Shown here one piece after another: positions 25,797 to 33,765 of a DNA stretch of 64,000 bases. The notes under the pieces are model-generated. The model was not told the origin of the DNA and did no database searches. It saw nothing but the letters and a program-made list of their open reading frames with translations. This DNA comes from UBA7803 sp963822255 (lineage in GTDB: Bacteria; Pseudomonadota; Gammaproteobacteria; Pseudomonadales; Azotimanducaceae). The position numbers and the translations under genes were made by a program. How positions within the stretch are numbered: position 1 is the first letter of the stretch; each line of letters opens with the position of its first letter. The stretch spans positions 434,001 through 498,000 of the forward strand of contig CAWGGV010000008.1 in NCBI GenBank assembly GCA_963822255.1, written 5' to 3'.

Positions 25797-27230
25797 TTAC
25801 GATTCTGCAGTGACTACGAGCGTCAGCCCGTCGATCTCTTCGATGCGGAGCGTATCGCCTTTCTTCACCGGCACGTCCGTGCGCGCCTTCCAGCGCTCGC
25901 CGAACGCCCACACCCATCCGGTCTCGGCAAAATCCTCCATCGCTTCGGCGGTGCCGTGCAGCATGCCTTCGTGGCCGGTGACGATCTTCTGCTGCCGCGC
26001 GCGCACGGCAGCGCCCACCGCAAGGACGCTGAGCCCGGCCGCCGCGGTGGCGAACGCGCCGATCACCAGGTACGGCAACTGGTAACCCGACACATCGGTG
26101 TCCATCATGATCAGCGATCCGATGACGAACGAGACGACGCCCGCAATTCCCATGATCCCCACCGTCGGTGTGAACGCCTCGGCCACCATGAGGCCGATGC
26201 CGAGCACGATCAAGGCCACACCCGCATAGTTGATCGGCAGCATCTGCAGGCCATAGGCGCCGAGCAGCAGGCTGATCGTGCCGATCACCGCCGGGAACAG
26301 CATGCCGGGACTGTAGAACTCGAGGATCAGGCCATAGATGCCGAAGATGAGCAGGCCATAGGCGATGGTGGGATCGGTGATGATCTCCAGGACCTCGTGC
26401 CGCCAGTCGGTTTCCACCCGACGAATGCCCGCGCCGGCCACCCGCAGCGTAACGGGGCCGCTCGCTACGTTCACCGTCGTGCCGTCCGCCTGCTGCAACA
26501 CGCTCTGCAGGTCCGGGGCGATCAGGTCGATGACGTTCATCTTCAGCGCCTCGGAAGCCCGCAGATTGGCGCCGTATCGCACCGTCTGCTCCGCCCACTC
26601 GATGTTGCGTCCCCGCAGCTCGGCGAGGCTCTGCAGGTAGGCCACGGCGTCGTTCATGATCTTGCGCGTCATGGCGTCGGTGGACTCAGCCGCCTGGGAA
26701 GGTTGGCCCTCGCCGCCACCGCCCCGGGCTGCGGCTGCGTTGTTTCCGCCCGGGCCAACGGCCCCGTCTCCGCCCTGACCGTTTTTGTTCCCGCCGGACG
26801 GGCTGCCGGGCGTCGGCGACGACTCTCCACCGAGGCTCACCGGGGTGGAGGAGCCGATGTTGCTGGCGGGGGCCATGGCAATGAGGTGGCTGGCAAAGGC
26901 GATATACGTGCCAGCGCTGGCCGCGCGCGCGCCGTTTGGCGCCACGTAGGTGATCACGGGAACGTCGGACGCCAGAATGGCCTTGATGATCGCGCGCATG
27001 GATTTGTCGAGCCCGCCCGGCGTATCCATCCGGATCACCAGCGCAGCGGCCCCGGCGTCCTCGGCGTTGCCGATGGAGCGGATGATCAGGTCGGCTACCG
27101 CCGGTCCGACCGGACCATCCAGCTCCACGAGCCAGACCTGACTACGCTGCTGCGGGGCGGCGAGCACCGCCGCCGCTGCCAGCAGCACGGCGAGCAAGGC
27201 GAACCGCGCATCTTGCACGCGCTTCAGCAT
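25797..27230 (-). CDS. NfeD-type membrane serine protease (ClpP-class)
   Basis: The 477-residue long-form NfeD has a signal sequence (RFALLAVLLAAAAVLA) and a ClpP-type serine protease domain with the catalytic Ser in NGARAASAGTYIAFASHLIA. A low-complexity Gly/Pro/Asn loop follows (residues about 125-180). Then come membrane helices (YGLLIFGIYGLILEFYSPGM, YAGVALIVLGIGLMVAEAFT, IMGIAGVVSFVIGSLIMMDT, and a fourth) and a C-terminal OB-fold (HEGMLHGTAEAMEDF...). The start at 27230, MLKRVQDARFALL, is chosen for the signal peptide. It lies between a Usp (5 bp upstream) and slipin (14 bp downstream), forming a three-gene operon. Confidence 0.93.
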   Translation of the reverse strand: MLKRVQDARFALLAVLLAAAAVLAAPQQRSQVWLVELDGPVGPAVADLIIRSIGNAEDAGAAALVIRMDTPGGLDKSMRAIIKAILASDVPVITYVAPNGARAASAGTYIAFASHLIAMAPASNIGSSTPVSLGGESSPTPGSPSGGNKNGQGGDGAVGPGGNNAAAARGGGGEGQPSQAAESTDAMTRKIMNDAVAYLQSLAELRGRNIEWAEQTVRYGANLRASEALKMNVIDLIAPDLQSVLQQADGTTVNVASGPVTLRVAGAGIRRVETDWRHEVLEIITDPTIAYGLLIFGIYGLILEFYSPGMLFPAVIGTISLLLGAYGLQMLPINYAGVALIVLGIGLMVAEAFTPTVGIMGIAGVVSFVIGSLIMMDTDVSGYQLPYLVIGAFATAAAGLSVLAVGAAVRARQQKIVTGHEGMLHGTAEAMEDFAETGWVWAFGERWKARTDVPVKKGDTLRIEEIDGLTLVVTAES

Positions 27231-27235
27231 CCCTG

Positions 27236-27697
27236 TCAGTCCCTGATGCGGACGGTCAGCACGTCGCATGTCGCCCCATGGAGAACGCCATTGGCCGTGG
27301 ATCCGAGCATAACCCTCGACAGCCCCTGACGACCATGGGAACCGACCACGATGAGGTCCGCATCGATCCTGGCGGCCTCTGCCTGGATCTCGGTGGCGGG
27401 ACGCCCGTAGAGCACGGCGACCCGCTCCGGCGGGATCCCATAGCGGGCCACACGTTCACGCACGTGGTCGGTGATCTCCCGGGTCATGGTGACCTGCATC
27501 TCCTCGAGCGGCCAGGAGGCGGCGTAGGTAGCGCTCGTCATGCCGCTCACGCCATCGATCATGGGCGGTATCACCGTCACTACGTAAAAGCGCTCGTCCG
27601 CTCTGGGGTCGAGCTCGGTCGCCCCGTGCAACACCTGATCGGCGTCGTCAGAGGCATCCACCGCGATGAGAATGCGCCGGTAACGGATCGCTGCCAT
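27236..27697 (-). CDS. Universal stress protein, single domain
   Basis: The 153-residue UspA-fold protein begins MAAIRYRRILIAVDASDDAD. The ATP motif GSHGRQGLSRVMLGSTANGV is intact. AGGGAGGTCCC before the ATG at 27697 is a strong ribosome site. It is the first gene of the Usp-NfeD-slipin set, and another Usp ends 32 bp upstream on the same strand, so all four may be cotranscribed. Confidence 0.92.
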   Translation of the reverse strand: MAAIRYRRILIAVDASDDADQVLHGATELDPRADERFYVVTVIPPMIDGVSGMTSATYAASWPLEEMQVTMTREITDHVRERVARYGIPPERVAVLYGRPATEIQAEAARIDADLIVVGSHGRQGLSRVMLGSTANGVLHGATCDVLTVRIRD

Positions 27698-27728
27698 GGG
27701 ACCTCCCTGGCGTGGTAGGGGCGGCTGA

Positions 27729-28172
27729 TCAGGAGCGGATGCGCACCGTGAGCACGTCGCACTCAGCATGATGCAGCACCCCGTTGGCCGTGGAGCCGAG
27801 CAGCAGACCGAGCCCGTGCTTGCCGTGGGAGCCGAGCACGATCAGGTCGGCGCCAAGCGACTTCGCCGCCTCTACCACCTGGCTGGCCGGCGCCCCGATG
27901 GACACGTGCACGTCCTCCGGCGCGACCTTCACCCGGGCCGCCTCCGCCTCCGCATGAGCCTGCGCCTGCTTCAACGCCTCTTCCTCGAAATTCACGCTGG
28001 CCTGGGTGTAAGCCATCATGTCCAGCCCGCCGTAGACCTGGGTGAGAGGTTTCACCGCAGTGCACACCGACAGCCTGGCACGGTGCTCGTCCGCCACCTG
28101 ACGCGCCTGGTCCAGCACTTCGCGGGCCTCGTCACTCATGTCGATGGCGGCTAATACGTGCTGATATGCCAT
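27729..28172 (-). CDS. Universal stress protein, single domain
   Basis: The 147-residue protein begins MAYQHVLAAIDMSDEAREVL and has an intact ATP motif, GSHGKHGLGLLLGSTANGVL. It is a near paralogue of the Usp at 14574-15026 (both start MAYQH and share KPLTQVYGG). GGAGGGG precedes the ATG at 28172. It lies first in the minus-strand Usp-Usp-NfeD-slipin run and is divergent from another Usp at 28405. Confidence 0.92.
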   Translation of the reverse strand: MAYQHVLAAIDMSDEAREVLDQARQVADEHRARLSVCTAVKPLTQVYGGLDMMAYTQASVNFEEEALKQAQAHAEAEAARVKVAPEDVHVSIGAPASQVVEAAKSLGADLIVLGSHGKHGLGLLLGSTANGVLHHAECDVLTVRIRS

Positions 28173-28263
28173 GTCCCCTCCTTCCGGTTCGTTGCCGAAG
28201 AACACGCCGGTATGCAATCTATCCGGCAGGGCGTCCGGCCACATCACGGGACTTTCCCGTCTG

Positions 28264-28300
28264 CGCCTTTCGGATTTCCCTTACTCGCATGATATAGAAA
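28264..28300 (-). promoter_or_regulatory. Candidate control site upstream of the minus-strand Usp operon
   Basis: On the minus strand TATATC (28296-28291) is a possible -10 box, and TAAGGGAAA (28283-28275) lies just inside it. A similar TAGGGAAA lies at 31023-31030 ahead of the receiver/cco genes in the same orientation. The site may be shared by a LuxR/FixJ-type regulator. The evidence is two occurrences only. Confidence 0.25.
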
Positions 28301-28404
28301 ACCATGCCAGGCTGTGGACGCTGAGCGGCACAGGGCTGAGCCGGTTGAGCCGCGCTCAGCTGCAGCAGTAGCATGAACGGACCCGCTGATAGAGGCGTTA
28401 CCCG

Positions 28405-28851
28405 GTGTACAGGAACATTCTGGCCGCCATCGAGCTCACCGCGCATCCAGCCGAACGGGTGATCGAGCACGCCCGTGAATTTCTCGCGGAAGGCGGTTCG
28501 CTGAGCGTCGTTCACGTGGTGGAGCCACAGTACGTGCAGTACAGCTTCGATCCGACCTTCAAAGGCACGCTCACCCGCTCGCTGGAGCAGGACGCGCTGG
28601 ATCTGGCCGCCGCCCGGCTCGCCGAGCTTACCGAGCCGTACGGCATCGACTCCGCCCATCGCTACGTCATGCTCGGCCGAGCCGCCGATCAGATCCACGA
28701 CCTGAGCGAGGAGCGCGATTTCGACCTGATCGTCATCGGCTCTCACAGCCGGCCGGGGCTGGGCCGACTGCTCGGCTCGACGGCAAACGCCGTCCTGCAC
28801 GGCGCGCCCGTCGACGTAGCCACGGTGAGGCTCGTTGCCGAGGCCCCATGA
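28405..28851 (+). CDS. Universal stress protein, single domain
   Basis: The 148-residue UspA fold starts with GTG at 28405 (MYRNILAAIELTAHPAERVI). The ATP motif is GSHSRPGLGRLLGSTANAVL. A conserved middle stretch, VHVVEPQYVQYSFDPTFKGT, is UspA-like. It is divergent from the Usp at 27729 and lies directly upstream of the FixL-like kinase, so it may be cotranscribed with fixLJ. Confidence 0.92.
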   Translation: MYRNILAAIELTAHPAERVIEHAREFLAEGGSLSVVHVVEPQYVQYSFDPTFKGTLTRSLEQDALDLAAARLAELTEPYGIDSAHRYVMLGRAADQIHDLSEERDFDLIVIGSHSRPGLGRLLGSTANAVLHGAPVDVATVRLVAEAP

Positions 28852-28900
28852 CCCGCAACCCACGGTTCGACGCCAGCCGGTTGCGCCGGCGCCCGCACTG

Positions 28901-30376
28901 ATGGCCCTGCCGGACAGCCAGCTCCTGCCGATCCCGCTGTTTGTCGCCGACGCGGAGGGGCGCATCGAGACGGTCAACGCGGCCTTCGAAGCGCTGCTCC
29001 CGCGGCGGGTGGGGAGCCGCTGGCTGGAGGTGTTCTCCGATGTTACGGACAGCCGCTCCGATCAACGCCAGCAGGGCCGGGAATGGGCAGGGCCCGGTTG
29101 CACCGTCCGCGGGCGACTGGTCACCGACGACGGCGAGTACCGCTTCTACGACGTGGCCTGCCACCCCTGGCAACCAGACGGTGCGGCGCCCCTCCGAGTG
29201 CTCGGCGTGCTCGCCGACGTCACCGAGCAGACGCGGCGCGAAGCCGAGAACCGCGCCATTCTCGCCACCGCCGTCGACGGCATCGTCGTCATCGACGAGC
29301 ACGGCGTGATCAGCACCTTCAATCGCGCCGCGGCCGAGCTGTTCGGCTATGAACCGGAGGAGGTCATCGGCTCCCCAGTCACCACGCTGATGCCGGAGCC
29401 GCACCGCGGCCATCACGATCAATACGTGCAGCATTACATCTCGACTGGTGAGCAACGCATCATCGGCATTGGCCGCGAGCTCGAGGCTCGGCATCGCGAC
29501 GGTCACCGGATTCCCGTATACCTGGCGGTGAGCGAGATCGTGCTGGACGGGCAGCGACGTTTCACCGGCATCATCCGCGACCTCTCGGAGCAGCAGGCGG
29601 CCCGCGAGGTGCTGGCCGAGCAGCGCGAAAAGCTGGCCCACGTCGGCCGGCTCTCCATCATGGGCGAGATGACGGCCAGCATCGCCCATGAGATCAATCA
29701 GCCGCTGACCGCCATCGCCATGTACGCGCAGTCGAGCCTGAAGCTGATTCAGCGCGGCGACCCGGATCCGGTAAAATTGGCGGCGGCCCTGGAAAAGCTC
29801 AACACCCAGAGTCTGCGCGCCGGCGCCATCATCGAACGCATCCAGCGTTTTGCGCGCGCCCAGCAAAGCCACCGTGAGCTGCTCAGCCTGAACCCGCTGC
29901 TCAAGGAGCTGGTGAAGCTCGCCGAGGGCGACGCTCGCATCCACGACGTCACCATCACCTTCGACCTGGCGGACCACCTTCCGGCCGTGTGCTGTGATCC
30001 CATCCAGATTCAACAGGTCGCGCTGAACCTCATTCGCAACGCCATCGACGCCATGAAGGACGTCAACTGCGCTCACGGCAACGCGCTGTCCATCGCTTCA
30101 CGGGCACTGCCCGAGGGACGCGTCGAGGTGGACGTCTGCGACCAGGGCCCCGGCGTCCCCGAGCACCAGATCGACCTGCTGTTCAAGCCCTTTCACACGA
30201 CCAAGAAAGACGGCATGGGGATGGGCCTGTCGATCTGCCGAACCATCATCGCCGAGCACGGCGGTGAGCTTTCGTTTCGTAACAATTCCGGGGGCGGGGC
30301 CACATTTTTCTTCACGCTGCCCGCGAGCGGCGCCGCCGCGCAACTCCGGAGCGGGGGAGAAGGAGACCGACCGTGA
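28901..30376 (+). CDS. fixL: FixL-like heme-PAS oxygen-sensor histidine kinase
   Basis: The 491-residue soluble protein has a first PAS-like domain (residues about 5-110), a second heme-type PAS (about 115-235) and a HisKA/HATPase core (about 245-480). The second PAS follows rhizobial FixL closely: FNRAAAELFGYEPEEVIGSP, HHDQYVQHYISTGEQRIIGI, GR. The histidine of the HDxY motif (about residue 172) fits the proximal heme ligand. Phospho-His263 lies in ASIAHEINQPLTAIAMYAQS, and the G boxes read CDQGPGVP and GMGMGLSICR. No membrane segment is present. The ATG at 28901 has a poor ribosome site, and a TTG at 28835 is an alternative. The stop overlaps the fixJ GTG. Confidence 0.9.
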   Translation: MALPDSQLLPIPLFVADAEGRIETVNAAFEALLPRRVGSRWLEVFSDVTDSRSDQRQQGREWAGPGCTVRGRLVTDDGEYRFYDVACHPWQPDGAAPLRVLGVLADVTEQTRREAENRAILATAVDGIVVIDEHGVISTFNRAAAELFGYEPEEVIGSPVTTLMPEPHRGHHDQYVQHYISTGEQRIIGIGRELEARHRDGHRIPVYLAVSEIVLDGQRRFTGIIRDLSEQQAAREVLAEQREKLAHVGRLSIMGEMTASIAHEINQPLTAIAMYAQSSLKLIQRGDPDPVKLAAALEKLNTQSLRAGAIIERIQRFARAQQSHRELLSLNPLLKELVKLAEGDARIHDVTITFDLADHLPAVCCDPIQIQQVALNLIRNAIDAMKDVNCAHGNALSIASRALPEGRVEVDVCDQGPGVPEHQIDLLFKPFHTTKKDGMGMGLSICRTIIAEHGGELSFRNNSGGGATFFFTLPASGAAAQLRSGGEGDRP

Positions 30377-30996
30377 GCCAAACCATACCGACCGTATTCG
30401 TGGTGGACGACGATGAGCCGGTGCGCGATTCCATAGGCATGCTGCTCGAGACCGTGGACGTGCCCTACGAGGCATTCTCCACCGCGCAGGCCTTCCTGGA
30501 CGTCTACGATCGCACCCGCACCGGATGCCTCGTCCTCGACATTCGCATGCCCGGCATGAGCGGTCTGGAGCTTCAGCAAAAGCTTCAGGAAATGAGCGCG
30601 CCAATCCCCATCGTGTTCATCACCGGCCACGGCGACGTACCCATGGCGGTGGAAGCCATGAAGCGCGGCGCCGTCGATTTCATCCGCAAGCCATTCCGCG
30701 ACCAGGAGCTGCTCGACCGGATCAACGAGGCGCTGTCCGTGGATGCCGGCCAGCGCGCCGAGGTAGCGGATCTGGAAAAGGTGCGCGCACGGGTGGAGGC
30801 CATGACCCCGCGGGAGCTGGAGGTGTTCCATCGCGTGGCCGACGGCCAGGCCAATAAGGTGGTGGCCATCGACCTCGGCATCAGCGAGCGCACCGTCGAG
30901 ATCCATCGCAGCCAGGTCATGCAGAAGGCGGGAGCCCGTTCGCTCGCCGATCTGGTGCGCATGAAGCTCACCCTGGAGCGCGCCACCAGCTTGTGA
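30373..30996 (+). CDS. fixJ: FixJ-type response regulator
   Basis: The 207-residue protein has a receiver domain (phosphoacceptor Asp56 in CLVLDIRMPGMSGLEL, acidic pocket VVDDDEP, Lys in FIRKPFRD) and a C-terminal LuxR/FixJ HTH (MTPRELEVFHRVADGQANKV, IDLGISERTVEIHRSQVMQK). GTG at 30373 overlaps the FixL stop (GTGA) with GGGGGAGAAGGAG upstream. It should activate low-oxygen genes, most plausibly the cco genes downstream. Confidence 0.94.
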   Translation: MSQTIPTVFVVDDDEPVRDSIGMLLETVDVPYEAFSTAQAFLDVYDRTRTGCLVLDIRMPGMSGLELQQKLQEMSAPIPIVFITGHGDVPMAVEAMKRGAVDFIRKPFRDQELLDRINEALSVDAGQRAEVADLEKVRARVEAMTPRELEVFHRVADGQANKVVAIDLGISERTVEIHRSQVMQKAGARSLADLVRMKLTLERATSL

Positions 30997-31019
30997 TGCT
31001 CACACTCTTGTGATGCTGA

Positions 31020-31041
31020 CCCTAGGGAAAGTTCGTATACC
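31020..31041 (+). promoter_or_regulatory. Candidate regulator site/promoter upstream of the receiver-cco operon
   Basis: The 101-bp gap after fixJ holds an 8-bp palindrome, CCCTAGGG (31020-31027), then GAAAGTTCG and TATACC (31036-31041) as a possible -10 box. Just upstream CTTGTGATGCT occurs twice. The overall look fits a LuxR/FixJ-type target, but no FNR-like TTGAT-N4-ATCAA site is present. Confidence 0.35.
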
Positions 31042-31097
31042 GCCGTCTCCCGCCGCCGCCTAACCTTCCGCTCCGTCACTGCGGAGTCTGCAGGCGA

Positions 31098-31466
31098 ATG
31101 GAACCCCTTCCCAAGGTATGCGTGATCGATGGCGATCAGGCAGTACGCGACAGCCTCGAGACCGTGATGGCGCTCAACGGCCATGCCGTGCTCACGTTTG
31201 CCACGGGAGAAGCGTTCCTGAGCTGCCACGACGCACAGCCGATCGGCTGGGTCGTGTGTGAGGCCGAGCTGCCGGACATCAGCGGAATGGAGCTGTTCCG
31301 GCGCTTCAAGGCCGGCAATCCGAATGCCCGCTTCGCGCTTCTCACGAGCCGCACCGACCCGGCGGCCGCAGCGTTGGCCCGACGCTCGGGCGTAGACGCC
31401 GTATTCCACAAACCCCTGGTGCACCACCGCCTGACCAGCTTCGTGAGCTCGAGCGCACCAGCCTGA
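31098..31466 (+). CDS. Receiver-only protein with Glu at the phosphorylation site
   Basis: The 122-residue stand-alone receiver is similar to the FixJ receiver (VCVIDGDQAVRDSLETVMAL; ISGMELFRRFKAG). The residue at the phosphoacceptor position is Glu55 (WVVCEAELPDISG, against CLVLDIRMPGMSG in FixJ). The acidic pocket Asp and the conserved Lys (FHKPL) remain. There is no output domain. It lies between fixJ and ccoN, 16 bp before the ccoN GTG, so it is probably cotranscribed with the oxidase. A phosphorylation-independent decoy or partner for FixL/FixJ is a reasonable inference. Confidence 0.8.
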   Translation: MEPLPKVCVIDGDQAVRDSLETVMALNGHAVLTFATGEAFLSCHDAQPIGWVVCEAELPDISGMELFRRFKAGNPNARFALLTSRTDPAAAALARRSGVDAVFHKPLVHHRLTSFVSSSAPA

Positions 31467-31482
31467 TCGTTCTGGAGACAAC

Positions 31483-32933
31483 GTGACTGAGGAATCCCCC
31501 TACAGCCTGCAGGTCGTGCGCTACTTCGCCATCATGACGGTGGTGTGGGGCATCGTCGGCATGGGCATCGGTCTGCTCATCGCCGGCCAGCTCGCGTGGC
31601 CGGCGCTGAACTTTGATACGCCGTGGCTCACCTACGGACGCATCCGGCCGCTGCACACCAACGCGGTGATCTTCGCCTTCGGCGGCTGCGCGCTGATGGG
31701 CACGGCCATGTACGTGGTGCAGCGCACCTGCAGAGTGCGGCTGATCTCCGACGGTCTGGCGTGGTTCGTGTTCTGGGGCTGGCAACTGGTGATCGTGCTC
31801 GCCGCCATCACGCTGCCCCTGGGTATCACCACCACCAAGGAATACGCCGAGCTCGAATGGCCCATCGACATCCTCATCACCTTGGTGTGGGTGGCGTTCG
31901 CGGTGGTGTTCTTCGGCACCATCGCCCGCCGTACCGTCAGCCACATCTTCGTCGCCAACTGGTTCTACGGAGCGCTCATCATCGGCGTCGCCGTGCTCCA
32001 CGTGTTCAACAGCCTGGAGCTGCCGGTGAGCATGTGGAAGAGCTATTCCATCTATGCCGGCTCGGTCGATGCCATGATGCAGTGGTGGTACGGACACAAC
32101 GCTGTGGGCTTTTATCTGACGGCCGGGTTCCTCGGCATCATGTACTACTTCGTGCCCAAGCAGGCCGAGCGGCCCATCTATTCCTACCGCCTTTCCATCG
32201 TGCACTTCTGGGCGCTGATCGCCGTGTACGTCTGGGCCGGTCCCCACCACCTGATGTACAGCTCGCTGCCGGACTGGGCGCAGAGCCTCGGCATGGTGAT
32301 GTCGCTGGTGCTGCTGGCGCCATCGTGGGGCGGCATGATCAACGGCATCATGACCCTGTCGGGGGCGTGGGACAAACTGCGCACCGACCCGATCCTGAAG
32401 TTCCTGATCGTCGCGCTGTCGTTCTACGGCATGAGCACGTTCGAAGGACCGATGATGTCCATCAAGACAGTCAACGCGCTGTCCCACGACACCGACTGGA
32501 CCATCGGCCACGTGCATTCCGGCGCCCTCGGCTGGGTTGCCATGATCAGCATCGGCGCCATGTATCACCTGATTCCATCCCTGTTCGGCCGCAAGCCCGG
32601 TCAGATGTACAGCCTCCGCCTGGTCAACGTGCACTTCTGGATGGCCACCCTCGGCACGGTGCTCTACATCGCCTCGATGTGGGTCAACGGGCTGCTGGAG
32701 GGCCTGATGTGGCGAGCCACATCGGTCGACGGCACCCTCACCTACTCGTTCGTCGAGGCGGTCGAGGCCTCGTACCCCGGCCTCTACGTTCGCTTCATCG
32801 GCGGCGCGATCTTCTTCTCCGGAATGTTGCTGATGGCCTACAACGTCTGGAAGACCGTCCACCGTAAGGCCAGTGAAGAAGCACCCCTGCCCCGGCGACT
32901 CCGCTGGTGGTGGGCACCGGAGGTGGCGCGTGA
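31483..32933 (+). CDS. ccoN: cbb3-type cytochrome c oxidase subunit I
   Basis: This is the catalytic subunit of the high-affinity oxygen reductase, with twelve membrane helices. Heme and copper ligands are seen in RPLHTNAVIFAFGGCALMG, MQWWYGHNAVGFYLTAGFLG, VWAGPHHLMYSSLPDWAQSL and WTIGHVHSGALGW. The cross-linked Tyr region is FYGMSTFEGPMMSIK. GTG at 31483 follows GGAG. The long frame runs on past the ccoO start. A single missing base near 32881 would give the tail TPAPATPLVVGTGGGA and a TGA at 32931-32933 overlapping the ccoO GTG. I take that as the true end. Confidence 0.95.
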
Positions 32934-33553
32934 ACCACGAAATCATCGAGAAGCACGTCGGCTGGCTGATCCTGCTGATCCTGATCGCGGTCAGCTTCGG
33001 CGGTGCCGTGGAGATCTTCCCCATGGTATTCAAGGGGGCCCAGGTGAAGCCGCTTCCCGGGCTGCAGCCCTACACGGCGCTCCAGCTCGAAGGCCGCGAC
33101 ATCTACATCCGCGAGGGCTGCCACGTCTGCCACACCCAGATGGTGCGAACCCTCCAGTTCGAGACCGCACGCTACGGCCACTACTCCGTGGCCGGCGAGG
33201 ATGCCTACGAGCATCCGTTCCTGTGGGGCTCGAAGCGGACCGGTCCGGACCTCGCGAGGGTGGGCGGCCGCTACAGCGACGACTGGCACAAGGCGCACCT
33301 GGCGGATCCCCGCTCGGTGGTGCCGAACTCGAACATGCCGGCGTACCCGTGGCTGTTCGACCGTGCCCTCACGGGTGAGGGGACGGGCCACAAGATGGAG
33401 GTGCTCCGCACTCTGGGCGTGCCGTATACCGATGGCGACATCGGCGGCGCCAAGGAAGCTGTGGCCGGCCACTACGAGGCGGAAGCGCTCATCGCCTATC
33501 TGCAGAGCCTCGGGCTCGACATGCGCAACTACCACGCCGGAGCACAACCATGA
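32930..33553 (+). CDS. ccoO: cbb3-type cytochrome c oxidase subunit II
   Basis: The 207-residue mono-heme subunit has an N-terminal membrane anchor (HVGWLILLILIAVSFGGAVE). The heme site CHVCHTQMVRTLQFETARYG is typical of CcoO, and GPDLARVGGRYSDDWH and NSNMPAYPWLF follow, with the Met ligand. GTG at 32930 overlaps the inferred ccoN stop, and the stop overlaps the ccoQ ATG. Electrons pass from CcoP through this subunit to CcoN. Confidence 0.95.
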   Translation: MNHEIIEKHVGWLILLILIAVSFGGAVEIFPMVFKGAQVKPLPGLQPYTALQLEGRDIYIREGCHVCHTQMVRTLQFETARYGHYSVAGEDAYEHPFLWGSKRTGPDLARVGGRYSDDWHKAHLADPRSVVPNSNMPAYPWLFDRALTGEGTGHKMEVLRTLGVPYTDGDIGGAKEAVAGHYEAEALIAYLQSLGLDMRNYHAGAQP

Positions 33554-33765
33554 CCGCGGCCGAGTTTTCCCTGCTGGCAGTCGTCTTCGGCTTCGTCCTG
33601 CTGGTGCTGTGGGTGTATTCGCCCCGGTCGCCGCAGCCGGCTGGAATCCTACGGAGCGATTCCGCTGAAGAGGATGACGACGATGACGACGGCCCAGAAT
33701 CTCAATCGCGCTCTGCAGAGCGCTTCTGCAGGGACGGACGCCGCGGTGAGGAGGACTGCTCATGA
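33550..33765 (+). CDS. ccoQ: cbb3-type oxidase small subunit CcoQ
   Basis: The 71-residue protein has one membrane helix (FSLLAVVFGFVLLVLWVYSP) and an acidic cytoplasmic tail with a run of aspartates. Position between ccoO and ccoP and overlapping start and stop codons on both sides (ATGA) identify it. CcoQ stabilises the CcoNO-CcoP complex. The tail is longer and more acidic than usual. Confidence 0.9.
   Translation: MTAAEFSLLAVVFGFVLLVLWVYSPRSPQPAGILRSDSAEEDDDDDDGPESQSRSAERFCRDGRRGEEDCS

Noticed and set aside
25956..27329. Long plus-strand frame of 457 codons opposite nfeD
   Set aside because: The minus strand encodes NfeD with catalytic Ser and membrane helices. The plus frame is His/Arg-rich shadow sequence typical of high GC DNA.
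31483..33378. Extended CcoN of 631 residues overlapping ccoO
   Set aside because: Beyond about residue 466 the sequence is Arg/Ala-rich shadow of ccoO. A one-base correction gives a normal C terminus and a coupled stop.
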